Made by a program: the position numbers and the translations under genes. A stretch of DNA of 64,000 bases from positions 48,813,353-48,877,352 of the forward strand of contig CM026403.1 of the NCBI GenBank assembly GCA_014843695.1, given 5' to 3'. This stretch comes from Archivesica marissinica (lineage: Eukaryota; Mollusca; Bivalvia; Venerida; Vesicomyidae). Each line of letters starts with the position of its first letter. Within the stretch, counting starts at the first letter, position 1. The notes beneath the pieces were generated by a model. The model was given only the letters and a program-made list of their open reading frames with translations. It made no database searches and was not told the origin of the DNA. This document shows positions 33,001-46,883 of the stretch, piece after piece.

Positions 33001-34000
33001 NNNNNNNNNNNNNNNNNNNNNNNNNNNNNNNNNNNNNNNNNNNNNNNNNNNNNNNNNNNNNNNNNNNNNNNNNNNNNNNNNNNNNNNNNNNNNNNNNNNN
33101 NNNNNNNNNNNNNNNNNNNNNNNNNNNNNNNNNNNNNNNNNNNNNNNNNNNNNNNNNNNNNNNNNNNNNNNNNNNNNNNNNNNNNNNNNNNNNNNNNNNN
33201 NNNNNNNNNNNNNNNNNNNNNNNNNNNNNNNNNNNNNNNNNNNNNNNNNNNNNNNNNNNNNNNNNNNNNNNNNNNNNNNNNNNNNNNNNNNNNNNNNNNN
33301 NNNNNNNNNNNNNNNNNNNNNNNNNNNNNNNNNNNNNNNNNNNNNNNNNNNNNNNNNNNNNNNNNNNNNNNNNNNNNNNNNNNNNNNNNNNNNNNNNNNN
33401 NNNNNNNNNNNNNNNNNNNNNNNNNNNNNNNNNNNNNNNNNNNNNNNNNNNNNNNNNNNNNNNNNNNNNNNNNNNNNNNNNNNNNNNNNNNNNNNNNNNN
33501 NNNNNNNNNNNNNNNNNNNNNNNNNNNNNNNNNNNNNNNNNNNNNNNNNNNNNNNNNNNNNNNNNNNNNNNNNNNNNNNNNNNNNNNNNNNNNNNNNNNN
33601 NNNNNNNNNNNNNNNNNNNNNNNNNNNNNNNNNNNNNNNNNNNNNNNNNNNNNNNNNNNNNNNNNNNNNNNNNNNNNNNNNNNNNNNNNNNNNNNNNNNN
33701 NNNNNNNNNNNNNNNNNNNNNNNNNNNNNNNNNNNNNNNNNNNNNNNNNNNNNNNNNNNNNNNNNNNNNNNNNNNNNNNNNNNNNNNNNNNNNNNNNNNN
33801 NNNNNNNNNNNNNNNNNNNNNNNNNNNNNNNNNNNNNNNNNNNNNNNNNNNNNNNNNNNNNNNNNNNNNNNNNNNNNNNNNNNNNNNNNNNNNNNNNNNN
33901 NNNNNNNNNNNNNNNNNNNNNNNNNNNNNNNNNNNNNNNNNNNNNNNNNNNNNNNNNNNNNNNNNNNNNNNNNNNNNNNNNNNNNNNNNNNNNNNNNNNN
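33001..34000. other. assembly gap, 1000 N
   Basis: Exactly 1000 unknown bases inside the satellite; true length unknown. Satellite units in the same orientation flank it on both sides. Confidence 0.97.
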
Positions 34001-37000
34001 ATAAGGAATGTGCTGCACACCGAGTTGTCGAGGATAAGGAATGTGCTGCACACCGAGTTGTCGAGGATAAGGAATGTGCTGCACACCGAGTTGTCGAGGA
34101 TAAGGAATGTGCTGCACACCGAGTTGTCGAGGATAAGGAATGTGCTGCACACCGAGTTGTCGAGGATAAGGAATGTGCTGCACACCGAGTTGTGGAGGAA
34201 TAGAAATATGCTGCACACCGAATTGTCGAGGATAAGGATTATGCTGCACACCGTGATGTCGTGGATAAGGATGGTGCTGCACACCGAGTTGTCGAGAATA
34301 GAAATGTGCTGCACACCGAGTTGTCGAGGATAAGGATGTGCTGCACACCGAGTTGTCGAGATAAGGAATGTGCTGCACACCGAGTTGTCGAGGATAAGGA
34401 ATGTGCTGCACACCGAGTTGTCGAGGATAAGGAATGTGCTCATCGGGAGAATGTGCTGCACACCGAGTTGTCGAGGATAAGGAATGTGCTGCACACCGAG
34501 TTGTCGAGGATAAGGAATGTGCTGCACACCGAGTTGTCGAGGATAAGGAATGTGCTGCACACCGAGTTGTCGAGGATAAGGAATGTGCTGCACACCGAGT
34601 TGTCGAGGATAAGGAATGTGCTGCACACCGAGTTGTCGAGGATAAGGAATGTGCTGCACACCGAGTTGTCGAGGATAAGGAATGTGCTGCACACCGAGTT
34701 GTCGAGGATAAGGAATGTGCTGCACACCGAGTTGTCGAGGATAAGGAATGTGCTGCACACCGAGTTGTCGAGGATAAGGAATGTGCTGCACACCGAGTTG
34801 TCGAGGATAAGGAATGTGCTGCACACCGAGTTGTCGAGGATAAGGAATGTGCTGCACACCGAGTTGTCGAGGATAAGGAATGTGCTGCACACCGAGTTGT
34901 CGAGGATAAGGAATGTGCTGCACACCGAGTTGTCGAGGATAAGGAATGTGCTGCACACCGAGTTGTCGAGGATAAGGAATGTGCTGCACACCGAGTTGTC
35001 GAGGATAAGGAATGTGCTGCACACCGAGTTGTCGAGGATAAGGAATGTGCTGCACACCGAGTTGTCGAGGATAAGGATTTGCTGCACACCGGTGTCGGGA
35101 TAAGGATGTGCTGCACACCGAGTTGTCGAAATAAAATGTGCTGCACACCGAGTTGTCGAGGATAAGGAATGTGCTGCACACCGAGTTGTCGAGGATAAGG
35201 AATGTGCTGCACACCGAGTTGTCGAGGATAAGAATGTGCTGCACACCGAGTTGTCGAGGATAAGGAATGTGCTGCACCAGTTGTCGAGGATAAGGAATGT
35301 GCTGCACACCGAGTTGTCGAGGATAAGGAATGTGCTGCACACCGAGTTGTCGAGGATAAGGAATGTGCTGCACACCGAGTTGTCGAGGATAAGGAATGTG
35401 CTGCACACCGAGTTGTCGAGGATAAGGAATGTGCTGCACACCGAGTTGTCGAGGATAAGGAATGTGCTGCACACCGAGTTGTCGAGGATAAGGAATGTGC
35501 TGCACACCGAGTTGTCGAGGATAAGGAATGTGCTGCACACCGAGTTGTCGAGGATAAGGAATGTGCTGCACACCGAGTTGTCGAGGATAAGGAATGTGCT
35601 GCACACCGAGTTGTCGAGGATAAGGAATGTGCTGCACACCGAGTTGTCGAGGATAAGGAATGTGCTGCACACCGAGTTGTCGAGGATAAGGAATGTGCTG
35701 CACACCGAGTTGTCGAGGATAAGGAATGTGCTGCACACCGAGTTGTCGAGGATAAGGAATGTGCTGCACACCGAGTTGTCGAGGATAAGGAATGTGCTGC
35801 ACACCGAGTTGTCGAGGATAAGGAATGTGCTGCACACCGAGTTGTCGAGGATAAGGAATGTGCTGCACACCGAGTTGTCGAGGATAAGGAATGTGCTGCA
35901 CACCGAGTTGTCGAGGATAAGGAATGTGCTGCACACCGAGTTGTGGAGGAATAGAAATATGCTGCACACCGAATTGTCGAGGATAAGGATTATGCTGCAC
36001 ACCGTGATGTCGTGGATAAGGATGGTGCTGCACACCGAGTTGTCGAGAACTAGAAATGTGCTGCACACCGAGTTGTCGAGGATAAGGAATGTGCTGCACA
36101 CCGAGTTGTCGAGGATAAGGAATGTGCTGCACACCGAGTTGTCGAGGATAAGGAATGTGCTGCACACCGAGTTGTCGAGGATAAGGAATGTGCTGCACAC
36201 CATGTTGTCGAGGATAAGGAATGTGCTGCACACCGAGTTGTCGAGGATAAGGAATGTGCTGCACACCGAGTTGTCGAGGATAAGGAATGTGCTGCACACC
36301 GAGTTGTCGAGGATAAGGAATGTGCTGCACACCGATTGTCGAGGATAAGGATGTGCTGCACACCGAGTTGTCGAGGATAAGGAATGTGCTGCACACCGAG
36401 TTGTCGAGGATCAGGAATGTGATGCACACCGAGTTGTCGAGGATAAGGAATGTGCTGCACACCGAGTTGTCGAGGATAAGGAATGTGCTGCACACCGAGT
36501 TGTCGAGGATAAGGAATGTGCTGCACACCGAGTTGTCGAGGATAAGGAATGTGCTGCACACCGAGTTGTCGAGGATAAGGAATGTGCTGCACACCGAGTT
36601 GTCGAGGATAAGGAATGTGCTGCACACCGAGTTGTCGAGGATAAGGAATGTGCTGCACACCGAGTTGTCGAGGATAAGGAATGTGCTGCACACCGAGTTG
36701 TCGAGGATAAGGAATGTGCTGCACACCGAGTTGTCGAGGATAAGGAATGTGCTGCACACCGAGTTGTCGAGGATAAGGAATGTGCTGCACACCGAGTTGT
36801 CGAGGATAAGGAATGTGCTGCACACCGAGTTGTCGAGGATAAGGAATGTGCTGCACACCGAGTTGTCGAGGATAAGGAATGTGCTGCACACCGAGTTGTC
36901 GAGGATAAGGAATGTGCTGCACACCGAGTTGTCGAGGATAAGGAATGTGCTGCACACCGAGTTGTCGAGGATAAGGAATGTGCTGCACACCGAGTTGTCG

Positions 37001-40000
37001 AGGATAAGGAATGTGCTGCACACCGAGTTGTCGAGGATAAGGAATGTGCTGCACACGATGCGGATAGAAATGTGCTGCACACCGAGTTGTCGAGGATAAG
37101 GAATGTGCTGCACACCGAGTTGTCGAGGATAGAGAATGTGCTGCACACCGAGTTGTCGAGGATAAGGAATGTGCTGCACACCGAGTTGTCGAGGATAAGG
37201 AATGTGCTGCACACCGAGTTGTCGAGGATAAGGAATGTGCTGCACACCGAGTTGTCGAGGATAAGGAATGTGCTGCACACCGAGTTGTCGAGGATAAGGA
37301 ATGTGCTGCACACCGAGTTGTCGAGGATAAGGAATGTGCTGCACACCGAGTTGTCGAGGATAAGGAATGTGCTGCACACCGAGTTGTCGAGGATAAGGAA
37401 TGTGCTGCACACCGAGTTGTCGAGGATCAGGAATGTGCTGCACACCGAGTTGTCGAGGATAAGGAATGTGCTGCACACCGAGTTGTCGAGGATAAGGAAT
37501 GTGCTGCACACCGAGTTGTCGAGGATAAGGAATGTGCTGCACACCGAGTTGTCGAGGATAAGGAATGTGCTGCACACCGAGTTGTCGAGGATAAGGAATG
37601 TGCTGCACACCGAGTTGTCGAGGATAAGGAATGTGCTGCACACCGAGTTGTCGAGGATAAGGAATGTGCTGCACACCGAGTTGTCGATGGTAAAGAATGT
37701 GCTGCACACCGAGTTGTCGAGGATAAGGAATGTGCTGCACACCGAGTTGTCGAGGATAAGGAATGTGCTGCACACCGAGTTGTCGAGGATAAGGAATGTG
37801 CTGCACACCGAGTTGTCGAGGATAAGGAATGTGCTGCACACTGAGTGTCGGGACTAGAAATGTGCTGCACACCGAGTTGTCGAGGATAAGGAATGTGCTG
37901 CACACCGAGTTGTCGAGGATAAGGAATGTGCTGCACACCGAGTTGTCGAGAACTAGAAATGTGCTGCACACCGAGTTGTCGATGGTAAAGAATATGCTGC
38001 ACACCGAGTTGTCGAGGATAAGGAATGTGCTGCACACCGAGTTGTCGAGGATTAGAAATGTGCTGCACACCGAGTTGTCGAGGATCAGGAATGTGCTGCA
38101 CACCGAGTTGTCGAGGATAAGGAATGTGCTGCACACCGAGTTGTCGAGGATAAGGAATGTGCTGCACACCGAGTTGTCGAGAACTAGAAATGTGCTGCAC
38201 ACCGAGTTGTCGATGGTAAAGAATATGCTGCACACCGAGTTGTCGAGGATAAGGAATGTGCTGCACACCGAGTTGTCGAGGATAAGGAATGTGCTGCACA
38301 CCGAGTTGTCGAGGATAAGGAATGTGCTGCACACCGAGTTGTCGAGGATCAGGAATGTGATGCACACCGAGTTGTCGAGGATAAGGAATGTGCTGCACAC
38401 CGAGTTGTCGAGGATAAGGAATGTGCTGCACACCGAGTTGTCGCGGATAAGGAATGTGCTGCACACCGAGTTGTCGAGGATAAGGAATGTGTGCACACCG
38501 AGTTGTCGAGGATAAGGAATGTGCTGCACACTGAGCTGTCGACGACTAGAAATGTGCTGCACACCGAGTTGCCGAGGATAAGGAATGTGCTGCACACCGA
38601 GTTGTCGAGGATAAAGAATGTGCTGCACACCGAGTTGTAGAGAACTAGAAATGTGCTGCACACCGAGTTGTCGATGGTAAAGAATATGCTGCACACCGAG
38701 TTGTCGAGGATAAGGAATGTGCTGCACACTGAGCTGTCGACGACTAGAAATGTGCTGCACACCGAGTTGTCGAGGATCAGGAATGTGCTGCACACCGAGT
38801 TGTCGAGGATAAGGAATGTGCTGCACACCATGTTGTCGAGGATAAGGAATGTGCTGCACACCGAGTTGTCGAGGATCAGGAATGTGCTGCACACAGTGTT
38901 GTTGAGGATAAGGAATGTGCTGCATACCGAGTTGTCGAGGATAAGGAATGTGCTGCACACCGAGTTGTCGAGGATAAGGAATGTGCACACACCGAGTTGT
39001 CGAGGATAAGGAATATGCTGCACACCGAGTTGTCGAGGATAACGAATGTGCTGCACACCTAGTTGTGGAGGAATAAAAATATGCTGCACACCGAATTGTC
39101 GAGGATAAGGATTATGCTGCACACCGTGATGTCGTGGATAAGGATGGTGCTGCACACCGAGTTGTCGAGAACTAGAAATGTGCTGCACACCGAGTTGTCG
39201 AGGATAAGGAATGTGCTGCACACCGAGTTGTCGAGGATCAGGAATGTGATGCACACCGAGTTGTCGAGGATAAGGAATGTGCTGCACACCGAGTTGTCGA
39301 GGATAAGGAATGTGCTGCACACCATGTTGTCGAGGATAAGGAATGTGCTGCACACCGAGTTGTCGAGGATAAGGAATGTGCTGCACACAGAGTTGTCGAG
39401 GATAAGGAATGTGCTGCATACCGAGTTGTCGAAGATAAGGAATGTGCTGCACACCAAGTTGTCGAGGATAAGGTATGTGCTGCACACCGAGTTGTCGAGG
39501 ATAAGGAATGTGCTGCACACAGTGTTGTTGAGGATAAGGAATGTGCTGCATACCGAGTTGTCGAGGATAAGGAATGTGCTGCACACCGAGTTGTCGAGGA
39601 TAAGGAATGTGCACACACCGAGTTGTCGAGGATAACGAATGTGCTGCACACCGAGTTGTGGAGGAATAGAAATATGCTGCACACCGAATTGTCGAGGATA
39701 AGGATTATGCTGCACACCGTGATGTCGTGGATAAGGATGGTGCTGCACACCGAGTTGTCGAGAACTAGAAATGTGCTGCACACAGAGTTGTCGAGGATAA
39801 GGAATGTGCTGCACACCGAGTTGTCGAGGATAAGGAATGTGCTGCACACCGAGTTGTCGAGGATAAGGAATGTGCTGCACACCGAGTTGTTGAGGATAAG
39901 GAATGTGCTGCACACCGAGTTGTCGAGGATAAGGAATGTGCTGCACACAGAGTTGTCGAGGATAAGGAATGTGCTGCACACCGAGTTGTCGAGGATCAGA

Positions 40001-40640
40001 AATGTGCTGCACACAGAGTTGTCGAGGATAAGGAATGTGCTGCATACCGAGTTGTCGATGATAAGGAATGTGCTGCACACCGATTTGTCGAGGATAAGGA
40101 ATGTGCTGCACACCGAGTTGTCGAGGATAAGGAATGTGCACACACCGAGTTGTCGAGGATAAGGAATGTGCTGCACACCGAGTTGTCGAGGATAAGGAAT
40201 GTGCTGCACACCGAGTTGTCGAGGATAAGGAATGTGCTGCACACCGAGTTGTCTAGGATAAGGAATGTGCTGCACACCGAGTTGTCGATGGTATGAAATA
40301 TGATGCACACCGAGTTGTCGAGGAATAGAAATATGATGCACACCGAGTTGTCGATGGTAAGAAATATGATGCACACCGAGTTGTCGATGGTAAGAAATGT
40401 GCTGCACACCGAGTTGTCGATGGTAAGAAATATGATGCATACCGAGTTGTCGATGGTAAGAAATGTGCTGCACACCGAGTTGTCGACGACTAGAAATGTG
40501 CTGCACACTGAGTTGTCGACGACTAGAAATGTACTGCACACCGAGTTGTCGACTAGAAATGTGCTGCACACAGTTGTCGACGACTAGAAATGTGCTGCAC
40601 ACCGAGTTGTCGACTAGAAATGTGCTGCACACCGAGTTGC
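34001..40640 (+). repeat. 33-bp satellite array, right block with diverged end
   Basis: Long runs of near-identical 33-bp units (34001-37680) give way to a variant-rich zone (37860-40160). The last ~350 bp have altered units ending in GATGGTAAGAAATATGATG or CGACTAGAAATG, some shortened to 26-30 bp. This gradient of homogeneity towards a ragged edge is typical of arrays that homogenise in the centre. Confidence 0.96.
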
Positions 40641-40919
40641 ACACCATTGCCTTCATCATAATGAGTGCTTGTGATAATTATGATGGTTCTGATGAAGACG
40701 ATGATAATGAAATTAATTTTAAAAAAATCAATTCAGCCGTGACCTTAATCGGAATATAATACACGTATAAATACATTAAGGAAGTGCAAGATATAGCATG
40801 ATATAACTGTCTCTTTGACATACATCTATAACAAATGAGTATCTAGATTTGATATTTCGACACATTGTATGTTGTCTATTAAGTGTTGTGACATATAGTA
40901 TCGTATCAAACAAATCATG

Positions 40920-41110
40920 AGGTAATCCAGTGATCGTAGGTTCGATCCCCCGTCTGACCCTAATACAATTATCAGTCTTTTAGATGGGACTTTAAACCGA
41001 GGTCTCGTGTCAGTGCTGTACACTGTGCACGTAAAAGAACCAGAGGAGACCCTGGAATGGGTCTCTGTCTGTATCATTGCACTATCCTCCAAAATCCAAA
41101 TTGACTAATC
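40920..41110 (+). repeat. tRNA-derived SINE, family A, 5'-truncated
   Basis: It starts within the tRNA-like head (GGTTCGATCCCCCGTCTGAC is the B-box end) and continues through GGTCTCGTGTCAGTGC and CACGTAAAAGAACCAGAGGA to CACTATCCTCCAAAA. The complete copy is at 52541-52826 on the other strand. Confidence 0.75.
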
Positions 41111-41128
41111 TAAATTCCCGATTACTCG

Positions 41129-41585
41129 TGACTAGTGATTCCTGACTACACACGGCTAGTGATTCCTAACTACACGCGACTAGTGATTCCTAACTACACA
41201 TGACTAGTGATTCCTGACTACACGTGTCTAGTGATTCCTGACTACACACAACTAGTGATTCCTGACTACACATGACTAGTGATTCCTAACTACACACGGC
41301 TAGTGATTCCTGACTACACACGACTAGTGATTCCTGACTACACGTGACTAGTGATTCCTAACTACACGCAACTAGTGATTCCTGACTACACATGACTAGT
41401 GATTCCTGACTACACGTGACTAGTGTTTCGTGACTACACATGACTAGTGATTCCTGACTACACATGACTAGTGATTCCTGACTACACATGACTAGTGATT
41501 CCTGACTACACATGACTAGTGATTCCTGACTACACATGACTAGTGATTCCTGACTACACGCGACTAGTGTTTCCTGACTACACGT
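41129..41585 (+). repeat. 24-bp minisatellite
   Basis: About 19 units of the type ACTAGTGATTCCTGACTACA plus four variable bases (CATG, CGTG, CACG). It begins right after the SINE copy ending near 41110. It is not coding. Confidence 0.9.
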
Positions 41586-41589
41586 GCTA

Positions 41590-42110
41590 AAAACAATACA
41601 ATAATTCAAATGTATGTCTCCTAAGAGATGGGGGAGGGGGTGTAGAGAGATGGGGTGGGGAGAGGGGGATGTGGAGAAGGGGAGTATTTTACTATCTGGA
41701 TGTGCTATAAGCACATGGGCTTCAAACAAAAATAAGAACAAAGTGATATGCAATCAATACTAAGAACATATGTATTTGTCATTATTTGAATATGTATAAT
41801 ATCACATAGCAATCTGTCCTTACAAAAAATGTACATCAAGTTTGTTTAAGTTAAAATATTGCACAAAACCCAATAAAACAAACTCAGACATTTTTCATCA
41901 ATTATAATATTGATCACATGCACTATAGATTTGCTCATGGATTAGTTTATCAGTTATTTGTTAATCATCACCTAGAGCAGGGTAGATAACACTACTTCCC
42001 AGTGCCATTATATGTAGTTAGAGCGGTGTAATCTTCACTTAGTGGTGTAATTGTCACTTGGAATTGCGTAATTGTCACTTAGCATTGCATATTTGACATC
42101 TAGAATGGTA
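41590..42110. other. no gene seen
   Basis: AT-rich intergenic sequence, with a G-rich patch around 41625-41690. No exon or RNA gene is visible. Confidence 0.5.
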
Positions 42111-42114
42111 TTAT

Positions 42115-43480
42115 TTACACCTAGTGATGTCTCTGTCACTTAGAATGGTGTAATTGTCACTCAGAATGGTGTAATTGTCACTCTGAATGGTGTACTTGTC
42201 ACTCAAAATGGTGTAATTGTCACTCAGAATGGTGTAATTGTCACTCAGAATGGTGTAATTGTCACTCAAAATGGTGTAATTGTCACTCAGAATGGTGTAA
42301 TTGTCACTCAGAATGGTGTAATTGTCACTCAAATGGTGTAATTGTCACTCAGAATAGTGTAATTGTCACTCAGAATGTTGTAATTAGAATGGTGTAATTG
42401 TCACTCAGAATGGTGTAATTGTCACTCAGAATGGTGCAATTGTCACTCAGAATGGTGCAATTGTCACTCAGAATGGTGTAATTGTCACTCAGAATGGTGT
42501 AATTGTCACTCAAAATGGTGTAATTGTCACTCAGAATAGTGTAATTGTCACTCAGAATGTTGTAATTAGAATGGTGTAATTGTCACTCAGAATGGTGTAA
42601 TTGTCACTCAGAATGGTGCAATTGTCACTCAGAATGGTGCAATTGTCACTCAGAATGGTGCAATTGTCACTTAGAATGGTGTAATTGTCACTCAGAATGG
42701 TGTAATTGTCACTCAGAATGGTGTAATTGTCACTCAGAATGGTGTAATTGTCACTCAGAATGGTGCAATTGTCACTCAGAATGGTGTAATTGTCACTCAG
42801 AATGGTGTAATTGTCACTCAAAATGGTGTAATTGTCACTCAGAATAGTGTAATTGTCACTCAGAATGTTGTAATTAGAATGGTGTAATTGTCACTCAGAA
42901 TGGTGTAATTGTCACTCAGAATGGTGTAATTGTCACTCAAATGGTGTAATTGTCACTCAGAATAGTGTAATTGTCACTCAGAATGTTGTAATTAGAATGG
43001 TGTAATTGTCACTCAGAATGGTGTAATTGTCACTCAGAATGGTGTAATTGTCACTCAGAATGGTGTAATTGTCACTCAGAATGGTGCAATTGTCACTTAG
43101 AATGGTGTAATTGTCACTTAGAATGGTGTAATTGTCACTCAGAATGGTGTAATTGTCACTCAGAATGGTGCAATTGTCACTTAGAATGGTGTAATTGTCA
43201 CTTAGAATGGTGTAATTGTCACTCAGAATGGTGTAATTGTCACTTAGAATGGTGCAATTGTCACTTAGAATGGTGAATTGTCACTTAGAATGGTGTAATT
43301 GTCACTCAGAATGGTGTAATTGTCACTTAGAATGGTGCAATTGTCACTTAGAATGGTGCAATTGTCACTTAGAATGGTGTAATTGTCACTCAGAATGGTG
43401 TAATTGTCACTTAGAATGGTGCAATTGTCACTTAGAATGGTGCAATTGTCACTTAGAATGGTGTAATTGTCACTCAGACA
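42115..43480 (+). repeat. 21-bp minisatellite
   Basis: Units of 21 bp, TGTAATTGTCACTCAGAATG plus one base. A shortened variant (GTTGTAATTAGAATGG) recurs at about 42375, 42560, 42870 and 42985 and marks a higher-order period. Towards the right, TCACTTAG and TGCAATTG variants dominate. Confidence 0.93.
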
Positions 43481-43758
43481 GTATGGATGTCCCAGTATTT
43501 CGGGATATCGGGTTCAAAGAGTTAATAATGTTCAATGTACTGATGTACAACATATGTAATCTACACGAAAATAACACAAACATTTGTACAGTGAAACCCA
43601 TCAAAACCGGAATCCCCTCTAATCAGAGAACAAATTTCTTGGTTCCAAATTTTCCTACTACGTTTTTGTTCATTACAGAAAAACATCTGTAATCCAGAAC
43701 ACCTCTTTTCCGGATACAGAATAAAAAAATATGTGCATTTTCAACTGTAATTTGCCTA

Positions 43759-43995
43759 TTAACCCTTTCAACCCCTAAATAGGCTTATGAAAAGTGTAGA
43801 TCCAGATGAGCCGGCTCGTGACGAGCCGTCTCATCAGGATCTGCACTTTTTTGCCAGTAATAATTATTACTATTTTTAGATAAAATTACCCATTTTGATA
43901 AATGAACTGGTCCAAAGGTAATTGTCTTATTAATTTATTGGTCTGAAAATATCACGCACCAGTCCATGTCAGTTACTTGGGGTTGAATGGGTTAA
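43759..43995 (+). mobile_element. TTAA-flanked MITE (piggyBac-like ends), copy 1
   Basis: It begins TTAACCCTTTCAAC and ends GTTGAATGGGTTAA, so it has ~10-bp inverted ends with TTAA on both sides. The interior holds a strong palindrome (GAGCCGGCTCGTGACGAGCC, about 43809-43828). A second, oppositely oriented copy lies at 60502-60742. TTAA target use and CCCTTT ends are those of piggyBac-type non-autonomous elements. It is non-coding. Confidence 0.7.
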
Positions 43996-44214
43996 ACTGA
44001 CTATTCTTTTAAACAAAAAGCGTTCAGCTGTTTATTACAGAATATTGTATTGTACACATACAATTAATCAGTTCTTTACTAACTGCCAAACTAGCCTCCT
44101 TCCAAGCATGGCAGCACAGTTGAATTGTTAATTTAGGAGAAATCTACCCCATTATGAAAGCCTCTCCAAAGAGAAAACCCCTTAAACCGAACTTCATCTC
44201 TGGGCTGGTAACTG

Positions 44215-44840
44215 TTCAGTTTAGAGGGGTTACACTGTATTAGAGGGGTTACAACTGTATTAGAGGGGTTACACTGTATTAGAGGGGTTACATTGTATTA
44301 GAGGAGTTACACTGTATTAGAGGGGTTACACTGTATTAGAGGAGTTACACTGTATTAGAGGGGTTACACTGTATTAGAGAGGTTACACTGTATTAGAGGG
44401 GTTACACACTGTATTAGAGGGGTTACACTGTATTAGAGAGGTTACACTGTATTAGAGGGGTTACACTGTATTAGAGAGGTTACACTGTATTAGAGGGGTT
44501 ACACACTGTATTAGAGGGGTTACACTGTATTAGAGGTTACACTGTATTAGAGAGGTTACACTGTATTAGAGGGGTTACACTGTATTAGAGGAGTTACACT
44601 GTATTAGAGGGGTTTCACTGTATTAGAGGGTTACACACTGTATTAGAGGGGTTACACTGTATTAGAGAGGTTACACTGTATTAGAGAGGTTACACTGTAT
44701 TAGAGGGGTTACACTGTATTAGAGGAGTTACACTGTATTAGAGGGGTTTCACTGTATTAGAGGGGTTACACACTGTATTAGAGGGGTTTCACTGTATTAG
44801 AGGGGTTTCACTGTATTAGAGGGGTTTCACTGTATAACGA
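44215..44840 (+). repeat. 19-bp minisatellite
   Basis: Units TTAGAGGGGTTACACTGTA with GGGG/GGAG/AGAG variants and occasional units two bases longer (TTACACACTGTA) or shorter. About 33 units. Confidence 0.92.
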
Positions 44841-45345
44841 TTATATCCTTCTACTCTTATATGGAGGTGCATCCATCATTCGTATTGTAACCAAAACACA
44901 TTGAATCGGAATGAACGATTTTGTTTAGTAAAAACACTAAATACAAAAATTAAAAGTATTCATTTCTGTATTATGTAATTGGTTGATGCTAATATCCATG
45001 GAGGGGATTCCGGATTAGAGGGGGCCTGGACTTAGAGGGGTTGTACTGTATCCCTATCATACAAGATAGATCTATGGTTGAGCTGAGTATACAAATAATA
45101 TCCGAGCATATTCAGAGATGGTAAAGAATATAAGATGTGGGATAGTACAGACAGGCTCCTGTACTGACCCTATATATGATGGTGCTTCTAGCCTAATCTA
45201 TGGCCGGGCTGGGCATTCAAGTAATATTACCAACGCACACAGAATAACCACCTTAGTATACATAATATTTAGAGGTTATTACGCGGCTAGTTTCAGATCA
45301 GACTAGGTATCGACCCAAGGTAACTTGATGTCATCACGAGACCGA
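44841..45345. other. no gene seen
   Basis: AT-rich sequence downstream of PI4KA. It contains GATTAGAGGGGGCCTGGACT near 45013, which may be a remnant or the source of the neighbouring 19-bp repeat. No exon is recognised. Confidence 0.45.
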
Positions 45346-46245
45346 ATGTCGAAGGTTGATATCACGTTACCGAGACTGAAGGTCGAAGGCTGATATCACG
45401 TTACCGAGACTGAAGATCGAAGGCTGATATCACGCTACCGAGACTGAAGGTTGATATCACGTTACCGTGACTGAAGGTCGAAGGCTGATATCACGTTACT
45501 GAGACCGAAGGTCGAAGGCTGATATCACGTTGCCGAGACTGAAGGTCGAAGGATGATATCACGTTACCGAGACTGAAGGTTGAAGGCTGATATCACGCTA
45601 CCAAGACTGAAGGTCGAAGGCTGATATCATGTTACCGAGACTGAACTCCGAAGGATGATATCACGTTACCGAGACTGAAGATCAAAGGCTGATATCACGT
45701 TACCGAGACTGAAGGCTGATATCACGTTACCGAGATTGAAGGTCGAAGGATGATATCACGTTACCGAGAATGAAGGTTGAAGGCTGATATCACGTTACCG
45801 AGACCGAAGGCTGATATCACGTTACCGAGACCGAAGGTCGAAGGCTGATATCACGTTACCGAGACCGAAGGCTGATATCACGTTACCGAGACTGAAGGTC
45901 GAAGGCTGATATCACGTTACCGAGACTGAAGGTCGAAGGCTGATATCACGCTACTGAGACTGAAGGATGATATCACGTTACCGTGACTGAAGGCTGATAT
46001 CACGTTACCGAGATCGAAGGTCGATATCACGTTACCGAGATTGAAGGTCGAAGGATGATATCACGTTACCGAGAATGAAGGTTGAAGGCTGATATCACGC
46101 TACCGAGACTGAAGGTCGAAGGCTGATATCACGTTACCGAGACCGAAGGCTGATATCACGTTACCGAGACTGAAGGTCGAAGGCTGATATCATGTTACCG
46201 AGACTGAAGGTCGAAGGCTGATATCATGTTACCGAGACTGAAGGC
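45346..46245 (+). repeat. 34-bp minisatellite
   Basis: Units around CTGATATCACGTTACCGAGA followed by CTGAAGGTCGAAGG. Shorter units lack the GGTCGAAGG part, giving a mix of ~34- and ~24-bp spacing. About 29 units. Confidence 0.92.
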
Positions 46246-46679
46246 CTACCTATAGGCTGAAATGAAACGTCTTTATTACTTTGATATGATTTTGAATAAT
46301 TAATAATCGAAATCCTGCTCTCCGTTTATTAGGAACAAATCACAATTACTGAATTAGATACACGAAAACAAGTTAAATATTACCATGAAACTACATATTT
46401 GATACACAGAGATGCTACAGGAAGTAAACAAACTAGCACTGAGTTTTCTCAGGAGCTGGTTAAAACGGGCACGAGCAGGTATCAAACCAGAACACGTGAT
46501 ATCAAATCAGAAAACGTAATATCAAATATCAAACTAGCAAATGTTATAAGAGATTGGAAAACACAGTGTATCAACCTGGGTGGAAGACAGTATTGTGGTA
46601 GGCAAATAACGGCAAAAATTAAGCTACCATTCATATCTAAGTAATAACATATTATCAACACTAAACGCCTCAGTACGCT

Positions 46680-46835
46680 CGCCCATCTGGTTCTGCTTGC
46701 CCATCTGGTTCTGCTTGCCATCTGGTTCTGCTTGCCTATCTGGTTCTGCTTGCCTATCTGGTTTTCTGCTTGCCATCTGGTTCTTCTGCTTGCCATCTGG
46801 TTCTGCTTGCCCATCTGGTTCTGCTTGCCATCTGG
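46680..46835 (+). repeat. 16- to 18-bp minisatellite near the PI4KA stop codon
   Basis: About nine units of CCATCTGGTTCTGCTTG lie just 3' of the last PI4KA coding exon on the minus strand, so they may be transcribed in its 3' UTR. Confidence 0.85.
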
Positions 46836-46883
46836 TCCATTGGTGGTACTATAAATAAGCCTGATGGTCATTCTCTGATCACA

